A DNA stretch of 37,353 nucleotides from positions 1-37,353 of the forward strand of contig JAJZJL010000037.1 of the NCBI GenBank assembly GCA_021810145.1. The letters are read 5' to 3'. Below the pieces are notes generated by a model. That model had not been told where the DNA came from, did no database searches, and saw nothing but the letters and a program-made list of their open reading frames with translations. Origin of the DNA: Planctomycetota bacterium (GTDB lineage Bacteria; Planctomycetota; Phycisphaerae; WQYP01). Shown here piece by piece: positions 7,133 to 15,993 of this stretch (positions are counted from its first letter, which is position 1; every line of letters begins with the position of its first letter). The position numbers and the translations under genes were made by a program.

Positions 7133-8689
7133 TCATCGGAGGCTGGATTTCAGCACCGGGGAATTGCGAACTTCCAATGCTGCCACGTGCACAAAATGTG
7201 CTGCTTGAACGCCGTTCGCCAATTGCGCTTCAAAATGGTTGATCTGCAATCCGTGCACGTCTTTGCAGATCATTGCCGGGCGATCATCCGTTTTCTTGAA
7301 GCTCACCTTAATGTTTGATAATTCAATATGTTTGGCGTGGCGGACAAATACACCGTAAGAGGGCATGACGCCAATGTGCGTGGGACCGGGATAACCGTTG
7401 TTCAGTTCCGGCGGATTGCGCCGGGCGTCTTTGCGAGTGCCGCCGCCATTGAAAATCAGGCGGATATTGTCGAGTCGAATATCGCGCACATCATGATGTG
7501 GCAAGCCGGTAATCTGAATGCCGCTCATAGAGCCGACATTGGTCGCCACAATATTGGAAATGAGAATGTGCCGCAGGTGGCCAACCGTTACCGGCGGTGG
7601 CGCACGATCGCGATCCCCCAGGGTGATATAAATCGGGCAATCTTTGACATTGCGCATGGTGATGTTGGAAATGTTAATATCTTCCAGCATCGCCCCATCC
7701 ACTTCTTCCACCGCCAGCCCCAGGCAATCCCGGAACGTGCAATTGGAAATGGTGATATTTTTAAATCCGCCGTCCGATTCCGTGCCGAGTTTAATTCGGC
7801 CGTTCTCGCGTCTGCTGGGCAGCATTTTACCATTCAGCAGCGTGCCTTCCTTGAATCCGGAAAGCTGGCAATTGGTAATGGTCACATTCTCGGTGGGCCA
7901 GAATTGATGCAAGGCGTCGGTTGCCTTCAGGCACAGGCCATCATCATTGGGTGAATTAATCCGGCAATTGGAAACGCAGGTATTGCGGCAACAATCGATA
8001 TCCACGCCGTCGCGGTCGGTGTCGATGGTAATGTTGTCGAGCGTTAACAAATTGCAACCGGTTACAAGAATGCCAAAGTGCCCGCCATGGACAATGGTGA
8101 CATCACGGATCAATACATCGGTGCATCGTTTTAATGCAATGGCTTTGTCCCCCACGCCTATACCCTTTTTCACCTCCGCCGGATGATATTTCTTCCATTT
8201 GAAAGCATCCGTGGTCAGTCCGCCGCCGTTGATTTCCCCCATGCCGGTAATCGCCACATTTTTGAGATTCTCGCCCCAGATCAGGCTGTTATGAAAATAC
8301 GTGTGGCCGCCATCCTGATAAGCCTTTCCCGCAAAAGGCTCCGCGGGGTCATACGCGCCAAGGGAAATCGGGGCACCAAAAATTTTCGCTCCCGGCTCCA
8401 GATGCAGATTGATATTGCTCTGCAAATGAATGCTTCCGCACAGATAAATTCCCGCCGGAATTTCAACCGTGCCGCCACCATGGGCATAACAGGCGGCAAT
8501 GGCCCGGTTAATCGCCGGGCTATCAAGATGTTTGCCGTTTCCCAAAGCTCCAAATCGGCGCACGTTGTATCCATGCGGGGCCGTTTGTGCGGAAACAAAT
8601 CCAGTCTGCGTAATGGCCAGTAAAACGAAGGTTGTTAAAAGGCCTGTAAAAAAGGATCGCCAGAAAAACGCTTGAACACAATGCCGCAT
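7133..8689 (-). CDS. Secreted GH28-like polygalacturonase (pectin hydrolase)
   Basis: This 518-residue protein has a signal peptide (RSFFTGLLTTFVLLAITQTGFVSA) and then a right-handed beta-helix typical of glycoside hydrolase family 28. It begins with the YNVRRFGALGNGKHLDSPAIN motif, and has repeated N-I/V-T-I-S-N coil units. Candidate catalytic carboxylates are the Asp pair in SPNDDGLCLKA and the Asp in DRDGVDID. A family-like GRIKLGTES segment provides the substrate-binding Arg-Ile-Lys. The GHG His motif of classic members is not evident, so substrate and mode may differ (for instance rhamnogalacturonan or exo-acting). I chose the ATG at 8689 because GGAG lies 9 nt upstream. A perfect LacI-like palindrome at 8801-8814 is a likely control site. 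Release of rhamnose or galacturonate would fit the BMC locus in the same window, but that link is an inference. Confidence 0.85.
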   Translation of the reverse strand: MRHCVQAFFWRSFFTGLLTTFVLLAITQTGFVSAQTAPHGYNVRRFGALGNGKHLDSPAINRAIAACYAHGGGTVEIPAGIYLCGSIHLQSNINLHLEPGAKIFGAPISLGAYDPAEPFAGKAYQDGGHTYFHNSLIWGENLKNVAITGMGEINGGGLTTDAFKWKKYHPAEVKKGIGVGDKAIALKRCTDVLIRDVTIVHGGHFGILVTGCNLLTLDNITIDTDRDGVDIDCCRNTCVSNCRINSPNDDGLCLKATDALHQFWPTENVTITNCQLSGFKEGTLLNGKMLPSRRENGRIKLGTESDGGFKNITISNCTFRDCLGLAVEEVDGAMLEDINISNITMRNVKDCPIYITLGDRDRAPPPVTVGHLRHILISNIVATNVGSMSGIQITGLPHHDVRDIRLDNIRLIFNGGGTRKDARRNPPELNNGYPGPTHIGVMPSYGVFVRHAKHIELSNIKVSFKKTDDRPAMICKDVHGLQINHFEAQLANGVQAAHFVHVAALEVRNSPVLKSSLR

Positions 8690-8800
8690 TGAGTATTTCT
8701 CCGCATGAAACAATGCCGGGCAAAGTTAACGTGTGCTGATGGATTATGCAACTATTTGTGCGATAAAAATGTGCCAAATTGATACGCAAAGACAGAGCTA

Positions 8801-8814
8801 ATTGTGCGCACAAT
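8801..8814. promoter_or_regulatory. LacI-like operator ATTGTGCGCACAAT upstream of the GH28-like gene
   Basis: This is a perfect 14-bp palindrome whose half-site ATTGTG resembles lac-type operator halves. It sits 112 bp upstream of the GH28-like start and 7 bp from the stop of the DUF151 gene. A further half-like word, TTTGTGCGATAA, lies at 8754-8765. The cognate regulator is not identified. Confidence 0.5.
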
Positions 8815-8820
8815 AATGAT

Positions 8821-9228
8821 TTATGCGGAATTTTCTCCACCGACTTCATCCAGCACGTGCTCCGCAACGAAAATGGGAACCTGATTGGCTACGCCCAGGG
8901 CGATAGCGTCGCTGGGGCGGCTGTCGATTTCAATGCTGTGGCCATTTTGCCGGATAATCAGGCGGGCGAAAAAGGTGTGATCCTGCAGATCGCTTATGAC
9001 AATGCGTTCGAGCTTGCCGCCCAGTTGTTCAATAACGCTTGAAAGCAATTGATGGGTCTGCGGACGTGGAAACGGTGTGCCTTTCAAGCGGTGGTCAATC
9101 GCCAGAGCTTCCGCGGAGCCAATAAGAATCGGCAGGGTCCGCTGGCCATCAACTTCCTTGAGAAAAATAAATTGCTGATCGGACGTTTCGGAGATAATAA
9201 TGCGTTTCAGTTCAACCTGCACGGCCAT
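8821..9228 (-). CDS. Bifunctional nuclease family protein (DUF151)
   Basis: This 135-residue protein matches the small DUF151/bifunctional-nuclease (BFN) family across nearly its whole length. Family signatures are LPILIGSAEALAI near residue 32, the middle HQLLSSVIEQLGG helix, and the C-terminal SIEIDSRPSDAIALGVANQVPIFV block. Members are reported as nucleases in plants and are widespread, poorly characterised single-domain proteins in bacteria. I chose the ATG at 9228 because GGAG lies 7 nt upstream; an in-frame ATG at 9246 has no such site. The gene is on the same strand as the GH28-like gene, 131 bp upstream of it, but with an operator between them, so co-transcription is uncertain. A TATAAT lies about 57 nt upstream of the start (9291-9286). 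Confidence 0.9.
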   Translation of the reverse strand: MAVQVELKRIIISETSDQQFIFLKEVDGQRTLPILIGSAEALAIDHRLKGTPFPRPQTHQLLSSVIEQLGGKLERIVISDLQDHTFFARLIIRQNGHSIEIDSRPSDAIALGVANQVPIFVAEHVLDEVGGENSA

Positions 9229-10222
9229 GCGGTTACTCCATTCCATGACCCGCCATCAGGCGGTTGTCAACCAACTCGGTATGCAATTATACTCTTATTT
9301 GCATCTTCAAGTTGGTTCCCGGCCATGGCAATGCGGCAGGCCGTCTAACTTCATGCCGGCAATCTGGATTGGCAAGCTTGCCCCGCTTGCGCATAGCCGG
9401 CCCCGATTCCGCTGAATACACGCAGATAATGGAAGAATCACCGGCAATATCGGCCAAAAACTCGTGGCTGAAAGACTCCTGTCCGGAACACCTTGGGCCT
9501 TATGACATTGCCGCGAGTAAAAACGGAGTCGTCACTGACAGAGTTGTTTCAGGTGAGGCTCGCCGAGGCGCTTCCCGCTAGTCCGATGGGATCGCGCGTG
9601 GTGATCAATAATTCCAGTTGCACAAGCGAGATCGAGCCGATCCGCAAACTTGGACTCATTGATCACGGTAGTCGCAGTTGGACCGGATCCATATTTTGTG
9701 TTGCATTATTGACATGTTTTAAAGTCATGTTGATTGCCGGCACCCGTACCGTCAGTAGATGCCCTGCGTACAGCGCAAAAATTTATTTTTACAGCGCAAA
9801 GCCCGAACGGTGCCTGTATAGAATGTATCTCGTTTTGCGGCCCAGATTCTCCTGAAATATCGATCTGGCGGCCTTGATGATAAGTGCAAAAACGCAAAAC
9901 CCACAAGCGTTTTATGTGATTCCGGCGGGCCTGGCAGCCAATTTACGGCACCCACGCACGGAGAAAAATGGACCCTTGGGGATACTGTCGAGGCCCGATC
10001 CCCGGCGGTTGACAAATTAAGTATCCGAGCGTGGGATTATTATCGCGCAACGTCCATGGCTGGGAATACCGGCTTACAGGCCGTGACGGCTCGTGGCACG
10101 GCGACTGTGTTTGTGTATTTTCAAAAAAGACCAACCGGTCGGAGGCGTGTCAAAAATTACTGGAAGGATTGACCATGCCGCTTTCGGTGGTACAGCGGCA
10201 ATATTTATAAAGGAAGAAGCAT
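9229..10222. other. Long gene-poor spacer with an orphan XylR-type operator
   Basis: No frame in these 994 bp is convincing. Several short frames (for example 9429-9581, and a GTG-started 59-codon frame at 10031-10210 ending 12 nt before the next gene) read like plausible peptide fragments but lack ribosome sites, so decayed genes are possible. The clearest element is the direct-repeat operator at 9769-9798, followed by a TATAGAAT word near 9817 that could be a rightward -10. Confidence 0.5.
9769..9798 (+). promoter_or_regulatory. AraC/XylR-type direct-repeat operator, copy 1
   Basis: TACAGCGCA occurs at 9769-9777 and 9790-9798, 21 bp apart start to start (two helical turns), with an AAATTTATTT spacer. 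The same arrangement recurs at 12572-12601 beside the XylR-like gene. The spacing and direct orientation fit two AraC-family DNA-binding domains. The downstream gene on the plus strand is the membrane-anchored unknown at 10223. Confidence 0.6.
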
Positions 10223-10768
10223 ATGGCGATTTCAAGTATTCGCGAAAAAATGAATCAAAATCAGAAACCGTTCGTCATAGGGGGAATTGTTATTGCCTGC
10301 CTTGCCATTGCATTGATGGTATGGGAGTTAAAGCCAGCCAGCGCGCCAGCTGCACCCGACAGTTGTTACTTTTACGATACGTCCAGTGGCAGCCTTACCG
10401 TTGAGCCGTCCACCGCCGTTCCACCGTTGAAGGGAGTCGGTAACAAAGGAACGCTGGTCCAGGCGTTTCTCTTTACGTGCTCCACCTGCGCAGATAAAAA
10501 AATCGGCTACCTGCTGAAGTACACGCATCGCGCCAAGGTGGCCAAACGGTATCTCGCCCGCCCGCCACGTGGGAATATGACACCGCAGCAGTCCATGCAA
10601 TTTAATTCATCGCTTTCCCAGTATCAGATGGCCGTTGCCGACGGTACGCTCGTTCGTTTGCCGTCGAAGGGTGCCCATTGGTATCCCCTCGCCAGCCCGG
10701 TCGGTGCGCGCATCGCTGCACCGCCAAGGTGCTCTGCGACTGAATTGGCCAAGCCGTGCCTGCCGTGA
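10223..10768 (+). CDS. Membrane-anchored protein of unknown function with CxxC motif
   Basis: I do not recognise this 181-residue protein. The N-terminus is a short basic cytoplasmic stretch, then a single hydrophobic helix at about 16-34 (VIGGIVIACLAIALMVW), so it is likely anchored with the rest outside. The outer part has a CSTCADKKIG segment with a CxxC pair (residues about 86-95), a Lys/Arg-rich stretch, and further Cys near the end (CSATELAKPC). These Cys residues could bind metal or form disulfides. AGGAAG 6 nt before the ATG supports the start. It lies between the orphan XylR-type operator (9769) and the DUF1559-like gene, so it may belong to the same regulatory group as the prepilin-like protein. 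Confidence 0.7.
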   Translation: MAISSIREKMNQNQKPFVIGGIVIACLAIALMVWELKPASAPAAPDSCYFYDTSSGSLTVEPSTAVPPLKGVGNKGTLVQAFLFTCSTCADKKIGYLLKYTHRAKVAKRYLARPPRGNMTPQQSMQFNSSLSQYQMAVADGTLVRLPSKGAHWYPLASPVGARIAAPPRCSATELAKPCLP

Positions 10769-11394
10769 ATGCAACCCTGATTGTGGTAGTTACGTTTCGC
10801 CGTCCTTTTCCAGGCGACACGCGGGGATTCGTTGTCGTTCGGCACCCGCGTGCGATGCCGCATTGGTTGCTGTTTCGTGTCCAACGCTATTCAACAGGTT
10901 TCGAGCCCGCGCTGCAGCGAAAGTAAAGCGGAGTCCTCGTTCCCCTCGGCCCCAATAAAACGGTTCGGAGCAGATCAGAGCAGTGGTAAACGCGGGAGAA
11001 AATGCGTATCGTGGGATAAATGGGGCGATCCTTTGCGTCGCTGGCCCGGTCAATCGGTTATTCATTGGCAATGCAAATGCAGTACGCTCGCCGGATGCCA
11101 CATTGCAGTACTACTGTTCCCGTCGAAACTTTTTCGCCGGTTTGGCGTCTTACCGCATTCGAATCCGTGCCGCGTTCAGATCAGGTTTCAGGAGTGAGGC
11201 CCAGCGGAAATAAAGAAGCCGACCGCCCTTTCCACTTAATCAGGCGGCCGGCTTCAGGAAGGTGTCCATCGTTAGCCAACAGTTAGCGCGGGTTGATGGA
11301 CCGTCCATTGGTGCAGTCCATTCATTCCCTTCGATTACGCGAGTACACAATCCCCCACGGGCCTTTGGCCCGTGGGGGAAGTCAGAAACTTGCC
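10769..11394. other. Intergenic region with two strong hairpins
   Basis: I see no gene in these 626 bp. GAAGCCGaCCGCC (11215-11227) pairs with GGCGGcCGGCTTC (11243-11255) with one mismatch and a 15-nt loop. The second hairpin, at 11352-11378, is listed separately as the probable terminator of the DUF1559-like gene. No T-run follows the first hairpin. Confidence 0.5.
11352..11378 (-). terminator. Probable terminator hairpin of the DUF1559-like gene
   Basis: CCCCCACGGGCC (11352-11363) and GGCCCGTGGGGG (11367-11378) form a perfect 12-bp stem with a 3-nt loop. It starts 16 nt past the stop codon on the minus strand. The U-tract is weak (ATTGTGT), so it may act with Rho or as a 3'-end stabiliser. 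Confidence 0.6.
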
Positions 11395-12420
11395 TTATTG
11401 CGCACCTGGCGCGGTAGCCATGAAATCTTCCGTCGGCAGATTGCTGACCGGTGGTTTGCTGGGGTTGCTGCCACCGGGCACGTTGGCGGTGTAGGAGAAG
11501 GTTGCGACATGGTCATCACCGAATACGGCGTTGACTTGGTGTGTTGTACCGTAGCCATGCCGCCACCGCAGCCAACTGGGGTTTTGCCAAGAAGAACCTG
11601 GGCCAGCGGATTGGTCGGGCCCGGGGGTGATACCCTGTTGCGGATTGGCACCGGGGTTCGCGGTGGTGGCGTTGATTGGATCGCCGAAGTAGTTCATAAC
11701 AATGGTTGTTCCATTCCAGAAACCGCTGATACCATTACCGTACAACGTTCCCCAGAAGTCGATCGGTGACGTCAGGCCGTTCCCGGTAGAACGCAGGCCA
11801 TCGGTGAACATGACCACCTGTGAACCGCGACCGCCAAGATTGGCGAGCTTGTAGAGTGATTCGCCTGGCCAGTTCGGATGGACATACCACGCGTTGGGGA
11901 ACAGTTCCTCATTGGCCTGGTAGTCCACCTGCCCAACCAGAGGCCACCCCCCGGTTCCCATCGTGGAAGCCGCAGGATCGCGGAACACCGGATCAAGTCC
12001 ATTGAAACCTGCCGGAGAACCTGGGTAGGGGATCGGCCACTGCCACATGTTGTACTCCGCCAGAGGCGAGAGCGGCTGGGATTGGAGGTACGGTTGGAAC
12101 TGCGTGGTCCAAGTGGAATTTGCGCCCGAGTAAAGGCCTGCCAGTGTGGGACCTGAAAGGTTGTTTCCGCTGATGGTCTGCTGTGCGGGCGGCCCCTCGC
12201 CAAAGGGCAGCATGCCTTCGTTCTCGTTGGCGTACATCTGTGCTACCAATCCGAGTTGCCGAAGATTTGACGCACACGAGACCGTCAGCCCAGCGGCTTT
12301 CGCCCGTGCCAGTGCCGGCAGCAGCAAGGCGATCAGCAATGCGATAATGGAAATGACCACCAGCAGCTCGATAAGTGTGAAGCCATTGGGTGATCGACCG
12401 ATTTTACGTGTGACGTTCAT
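11395..12420 (-). CDS. DUF1559-like protein with prepilin-type N-terminal cleavage/methylation signal
   Basis: This 341-residue protein opens with a short basic leader and the type IV prepilin motif [25 protein letters not shown] (cleavage after Gly, conserved Glu5, hydrophobic helix), then [20 protein letters not shown], as in the large planctomycete DUF1559/H-X9-DG protein family. The C-terminal [15 protein letters not shown] segment matches the family's H-X9-D-G region with Asp in place of the usual Gly after the Asp. Such proteins are pseudopilin-like and are processed by a prepilin peptidase; the large globular part (residues 60-300, Trp/Gly/Pro/Asn-rich) is probably displayed or secreted. 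GGAGG lies 9 nt before the ATG. It is divergent from the XylR-like regulator with a direct-repeat operator between them, and a TATACT word near 12540 could be its -10. Confidence 0.88.
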   Translation of the reverse strand: MNVTRKIGRSPNGFTLIELLVVISIIALLIALLLPALARAKAAGLTVSCASNLRQLGLVAQMYANENEGMLPFGEGPPAQQTISGNNLSGPTLAGLYSGANSTWTTQFQPYLQSQPLSPLAEYNMWQWPIPYPGSPAGFNGLDPVFRDPAASTMGTGGWPLVGQVDYQANEELFPNAWYVHPNWPGESLYKLANLGGRGSQVVMFTDGLRSTGNGLTSPIDFWGTLYGNGISGFWNGTTIVMNYFGDPINATTANPGANPQQGITPGPDQSAGPGSSWQNPSWLRWRHGYGTTHQVNAVFGDDHVATFSYTANVPGGSNPSKPPVSNLPTEDFMATAPGAQ

Positions 12421-12571
12421 GATTGAAGTCCTCCGAAAAAAAAGAATCCAAACCTTCCTGTTTTAAAGTCCCGGGCAACATGCCCGCGGCTGTGAATTTG
12501 TGCTAGCCGGCGCTGCTTATCTTCTCATCGCTTTATTAAGTATAATGAGCCTCTTACTTGACGCCACTGCG

Positions 12572-12601
12572 TACAGCGCATAAATTTATTTCTACAGCGC
12601 A
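12572..12601 (+). promoter_or_regulatory. AraC/XylR-type direct-repeat operator, copy 2
   Basis: TACAGCGCA occurs at 12572-12580 and 12593-12601, again exactly 21 bp apart with an AAATTTATTT-type spacer, matching copy 1 at 9769-9798. It lies between the divergent DUF1559-like gene and the XylR-like gene, placed to control both. The neighbouring regulator is the obvious candidate ligand, by inference. Confidence 0.65.
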
Positions 12602-12645
12602 AAACGTATTTTGGCGTTTCCGGCGGTTAATTGGAGTGTGCTATT

Positions 12646-13860
12646 ATGAGACGATCCGGCAAAATAAAGCGAAATCGCCGTAAAAGTCAGCTTCGCGTGG
12701 CGCTGTTTCTCGAGGAAATGGGACCGTATGGTGAACGTGCCATGCAGGCAATCGCCCAATTTGCCAAAGGCCGCGGTACCTGGCGCGTGGATATGGCCAA
12801 CTTCGGTGAAGTTACCCTCGTTGACATCGCCGCCGGGAAAGTTGATGGTGTTATTTTCGGCCGGTGGGGGGAACTGCCGGACCTGATGAATGCCATTAAC
12901 CGCAGCGGTGTTCCAGCCGTTGATATCTCCGGTGCGGATGATGTGGCAACACCACCGGCGCGGATCATGCCCGATGATCATGCGGTGGGAGTTATTGCCG
13001 CCGAGCATTTTCTCGCCCGTGGATTTGAACATTTCGCGTATTATGGCCTGCCGGAGGCGTTTAATCATCGATGGGAAAATGCCCGTCGGGACGGGTTCCG
13101 TGATTGTCTGGCCGCGCGGGGCTTTACAACAAATTGTTTTAATGGTTCCGCCCGCGGCTGGAAAGACCTGCATGATGATGCTCATCTGTCGGCTCTGAGC
13201 CACTGGCTGGACGAACTGCCCAAACCATGCGGTATGCTCTGTTGCATCGATGCCTTTGCGTATGAAATTCTGCGTTTGTCACGTGATGCCGGAATTATTG
13301 TTCCCGAAGATGTCGCGGTGTGCGGTGTTGATAACCGCCTGTGGATTTGCATGTTGGCCAATCCGACCATCACCAGTATTCCTCTGGACGGCGTGCAGGC
13401 CGGGGCGCGCGCCGCTAAATTGCTGGCCGGGCTTATGGAAGGTCGCAAAGTACCGCCGGTGCCAATTCTGATTCCTCCGCTTCCAATTGAACAGCGCGAA
13501 TCCACCAATGTTTACGCCTTCCAGGATGCCGATGTGGTCGAAGCGCTGCATTACATCCGGGATCATTGCAACCGGCCCATTGCCATACCGGACATGCTGC
13601 GGACCATCCCCGTATCCCGCCGGTCGCTGGAAATGCGGTTTAAGAATCTCACCGGGCAGACATTACAGGCGGAAATCTGGCGAGCACATCTCGACAGAGC
13701 CAAAAGGCTTCTACTGGAAACCGATATGTCCATTTATGAAGTTGGCGAAAATTCCGGATTCCGTACCTCGGCAACATTTAACGTCATGTTCCGTCGGGCC
13801 ACTGGCATGACCCCCACCGAATTTCGCCGTCAGGTGAAACTGCCGATCCGGCAGGGATGA
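12646..13860 (+). CDS. XylR-like transcriptional regulator (LacI-type sensor domain fused to AraC-type HTH)
   Basis: This 404-residue protein pairs a LacI/periplasmic-binding-like sensor domain (about 17-275; VALFLEEMGPYGERAMQAI at the start, CGVDNRLWICMLANPTITSIPLD near the end) with a C-terminal AraC-family double HTH (about 290-400; ALHYIRDHCNRPIAIPDML, SRRSLEMRF, then the second helix pair ending GMTPTEFRR). This is the domain order of E. coli XylR, which senses xylose. Planctomycetes encode many such paralogs, often beside DUF1559 prepilin genes, as here. GGAG lies 9 nt before the ATG at 12646; a TTG at 12631 is less likely. The direct-repeat operator upstream (12572) and its second copy at 9769 fit AraC-type binding. 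The ligand is unknown, presumably a sugar. Confidence 0.92.
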   Translation: MRRSGKIKRNRRKSQLRVALFLEEMGPYGERAMQAIAQFAKGRGTWRVDMANFGEVTLVDIAAGKVDGVIFGRWGELPDLMNAINRSGVPAVDISGADDVATPPARIMPDDHAVGVIAAEHFLARGFEHFAYYGLPEAFNHRWENARRDGFRDCLAARGFTTNCFNGSARGWKDLHDDAHLSALSHWLDELPKPCGMLCCIDAFAYEILRLSRDAGIIVPEDVAVCGVDNRLWICMLANPTITSIPLDGVQAGARAAKLLAGLMEGRKVPPVPILIPPLPIEQRESTNVYAFQDADVVEALHYIRDHCNRPIAIPDMLRTIPVSRRSLEMRFKNLTGQTLQAEIWRAHLDRAKRLLLETDMSIYEVGENSGFRTSATFNVMFRRATGMTPTEFRRQVKLPIRQG

Positions 13861-14236
13861 AAATGGTTCAAATATCACCCGATTGCACTGGCAACGCCAA
13901 TGCAACCGGCCCTGCGGTGTGCGCCGGCCCTGAATCAACATGATGGAAAGTCATCGTCATCCAACATTCAAACATCCGCACCGCGACGGTCAGGAAGTGG
14001 AAATAACGCCGCGGCACGGCCCTGCGACCCGCGTTTAAAAAAGTATGCGAGGACACCAGGGATGTATCCGGCAGAGTGCGTGTGTCGGCTTCGGCACGCG
14101 TAGGTCGATTTGCCAGCTTGCCATGGTTCTTGTGCCGGCCGGTTTTGCCAGGTGCAGCGCACAAAAAAGCTGCCACACCCGCGGCAAACCGCACCGTTCG
14201 ACTAAGTTATGTATTAACGCTAAGATTACGAAAAGC
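13861..14236. other. Intergenic region, nothing recognised
   Basis: I see no gene, operator or clear terminator in these 376 bp. An open frame runs upstream of the methyltransferase from 14045, but its composition (Cys, Arg, His-rich) does not look like protein. Confidence 0.5.
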
Positions 14237-15115
14237 ATGAAACACAATACAAAACGGATGAAAAGCAAGAAAACGGATGAAGCCTCGCCGCATGGTCACA
14301 GTGCCGATTCGGCCAGCCGGGTGCCCCGGCGTTTCCCGGCGGACCAGCGCAGTTCGCATTGGGGGCACGTTGGTGCCTGGTATGATGAACTCATTGGCCA
14401 GGATGGAAGCGATCATCATCAGAAGCTCATTATCCCCGGTGTGTTGCGGATGTTGAACTTGCATGCTGGAGACCGCCTGCTGGATGTTGCCTGCGGACAG
14501 GGGGTATTGGGGCGGGCCGGCGCGAAGCTGGGCGTCCATACGCTTGGCGTGGATATGGCGGCTTCATTGATCGCCGCGGCCATGGAGCGGCGCGAGGATC
14601 CCGCGCTGGAGCGGTATTATCAGGCTGATGCAAGAAATCTCTCGGCATGCAGCGCCATAAAGCCGGGGGAATTTGATGCGGCAGCATGTATATTGGCCAT
14701 CGCCAATATCACGCCGCTTTCACCCGTGTGGCATGGGATTTATAGCGCATTAAAACCGATGGGGAAACTGGTGGTGGTGTTGTTGCATCCGTGTTTTCGT
14801 ATTCCCAAAAAATCGGCATGGCAATGGGATGCCGAGAAAGATATTCAGCACCGCCTGGTGGATGGCTATCTTACATCGGAAAAAATTCCCATTGCGATGC
14901 ATCCCGGCAGCGATCCGGATGCAACGACATTAAGTTTTCATCGGCCATTGCAGGCATATATCAACACGTTGGGATCGGCGGGATTGTGGGTTGATCACAT
15001 GGAAGAATGGGTAAGCGGTAAGTTGCCACCCCGGGGCGTACGCTTCGCGGCCCTGGATCAAAGTCGCCGGGAAATTCCGCTGTTTCTGGCGCTGCGCGCG
15101 GTGAAAGCACGATGA
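14237..15115 (+). CDS. Class I SAM-dependent methyltransferase
   Basis: This protein of about 292 residues has the Rossmann-type SAM-binding fold. Motif I is LLDVACGQGVLGRAGAKLG (around residues 80-98), the acidic end of beta-2 is GVDMAAS, and a later FDAAACILAIANI block fits motif IV of the Methyltransf_11 type. The C-terminal half carries HPCFRIPKKSAWQWD and a GVRFAALDQSRREIPLFLALRA end, seen in small-molecule methyltransferases. The substrate cannot be inferred. The start is uncertain: ATG at 14237 and ATG at 14258 both lack a strong ribosome site, and the first 30-40 residues are Lys/Ser/His-rich and probably disordered. It stands alone, with no operon partner. Confidence 0.85.
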   Translation: MKHNTKRMKSKKTDEASPHGHSADSASRVPRRFPADQRSSHWGHVGAWYDELIGQDGSDHHQKLIIPGVLRMLNLHAGDRLLDVACGQGVLGRAGAKLGVHTLGVDMAASLIAAAMERREDPALERYYQADARNLSACSAIKPGEFDAAACILAIANITPLSPVWHGIYSALKPMGKLVVVLLHPCFRIPKKSAWQWDAEKDIQHRLVDGYLTSEKIPIAMHPGSDPDATTLSFHRPLQAYINTLGSAGLWVDHMEEWVSGKLPPRGVRFAALDQSRREIPLFLALRAVKAR

Positions 15116-15443
15116 TGCTTCGTCAATTGTGACGGCACCGGGCAAGTTTACCAAGGTGGCTACGGGTCGCTGGTATCCTGGCCCGCATGGGTGCTGATCG
15201 TTGCCTTCTTATCATCGGATGGGAAACCCCACGCTCCCATGCCTGCGGCTTGTTACCCCTGCGCGGGCATCAGGTTTTTTCCCCCTGGCTGCGGCATCCG
15301 GCGGCGTTGAGCAACCCGTGTTTGCGAATAATATGCATTACGCTATTGCTTTTGTGGAATGTAAAGCGATAATAACTCTTGGAGACTCGGCCTGAGGGTT
15401 GCTTTAGGGTGACTTGACTGGCGTTGTCTCCTTTTTTTTGCGC
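15116..15443. other. Intergenic region holding one copy of an 82-bp direct repeat
   Basis: I see no gene here. The notable element is the repeat at 15225-15307. The start of the DUF3800 island follows at 15444. Confidence 0.5.
15225..15307 (+). repeat. 82-83-bp direct repeat, copy A
   Basis: The sequence from AACCCCACGCTCCCATGCC to CATCCGGCGGCGT recurs at 16712-16793 with one substitution and one extra base. The two copies flank the DUF3800 region (15444-16337) in the same orientation, 1487 bp apart start to start. Confidence 0.8.
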
Positions 15444-15993
15444 TCATCTTGCCATGTAGGGATCCGGCACAAACACGATCCCATATTCTTGGTATACGGT
15501 TCCATCACGGTAGGCATCTCCGCGAAACTGCAGTTGATTCAGCCACGGCCCAAATTCGGTGGCAATCTCAGTGCGGGTTGCCGCGTTCATCCCGCGTGTC
15601 GGCAAACGGAAGCCCCAGTTCAGGCAGTAAATAGCCAGATCGGCGGCTTGGACTGGATATGTCATATCCGACGAAACGAAGAACGGCGCTGGTACAATCC
15701 AAGCGGAACGGTATCGGCCTGTTTGCGTCTTCTGGAAATAGTTCTGCAATCGGCGCACGAAGCGGCGGTCCCTGGGACGCCCATTTGAAGCGGTCGCGGT
15801 CGAGCAGTTTGCAACCTTTGAGTTCTGTGCGGAACTGGTGCAACACCACACCAAATGACGCCAGTTCCAGCCGCTGCACCTCTTGAACAAAGGGCCAGAC
15901 CTCCATATCTTGCAGTGCGATTCCACCGCGGACCTCATACGGCATGCTTTTGTGATCGTGTCCGCTCTCGTCGAGAAATAAGAGCCAACTCAT
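15444..15993 (-). pseudogene. DUF3800 gene with internal deletion and frameshift
   Basis: The N-terminal part (codons from 15993 down to about 15765) begins MSWLLFLDESGHDHKSMPYE and continues through VRGGIAL and ELKGCKLLDRDRFKWASQ, the typical opening of DUF3800 proteins, which have an RNase H-like fold and are common near mobile elements. From about 15767 the family sequence resumes in another frame with RRFVRRLQNYFQKTQTGRYR, FFVSSDMTYPVQAADLAIYC and ends FVPDPY. The two parts total about 185 codons, roughly half the usual family length, and the middle region is missing. So the gene has suffered a deletion that also shifted the frame. Its ATG overlaps the stop of the upstream 115-residue gene (ATGA at 15993-15990), showing they once formed a translationally coupled pair. 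Confidence 0.8.

Noticed and set aside
10031-10210. GTG-started 59-codon frame just upstream of the gene at 10223
   Set aside because: The peptide looks plausible but has no ribosome site or known family; kept only as a note on possible gene decay.
12592-13203. 203-codon open frame antisense to the XylR-like gene
   Set aside because: It is a shadow of a well-supported gene on the other strand.
15444-15993. Programmed frameshift in the DUF3800 gene
   Set aside because: The middle of the family sequence is missing, so a deletion explains the frame change better than programmed frameshifting.
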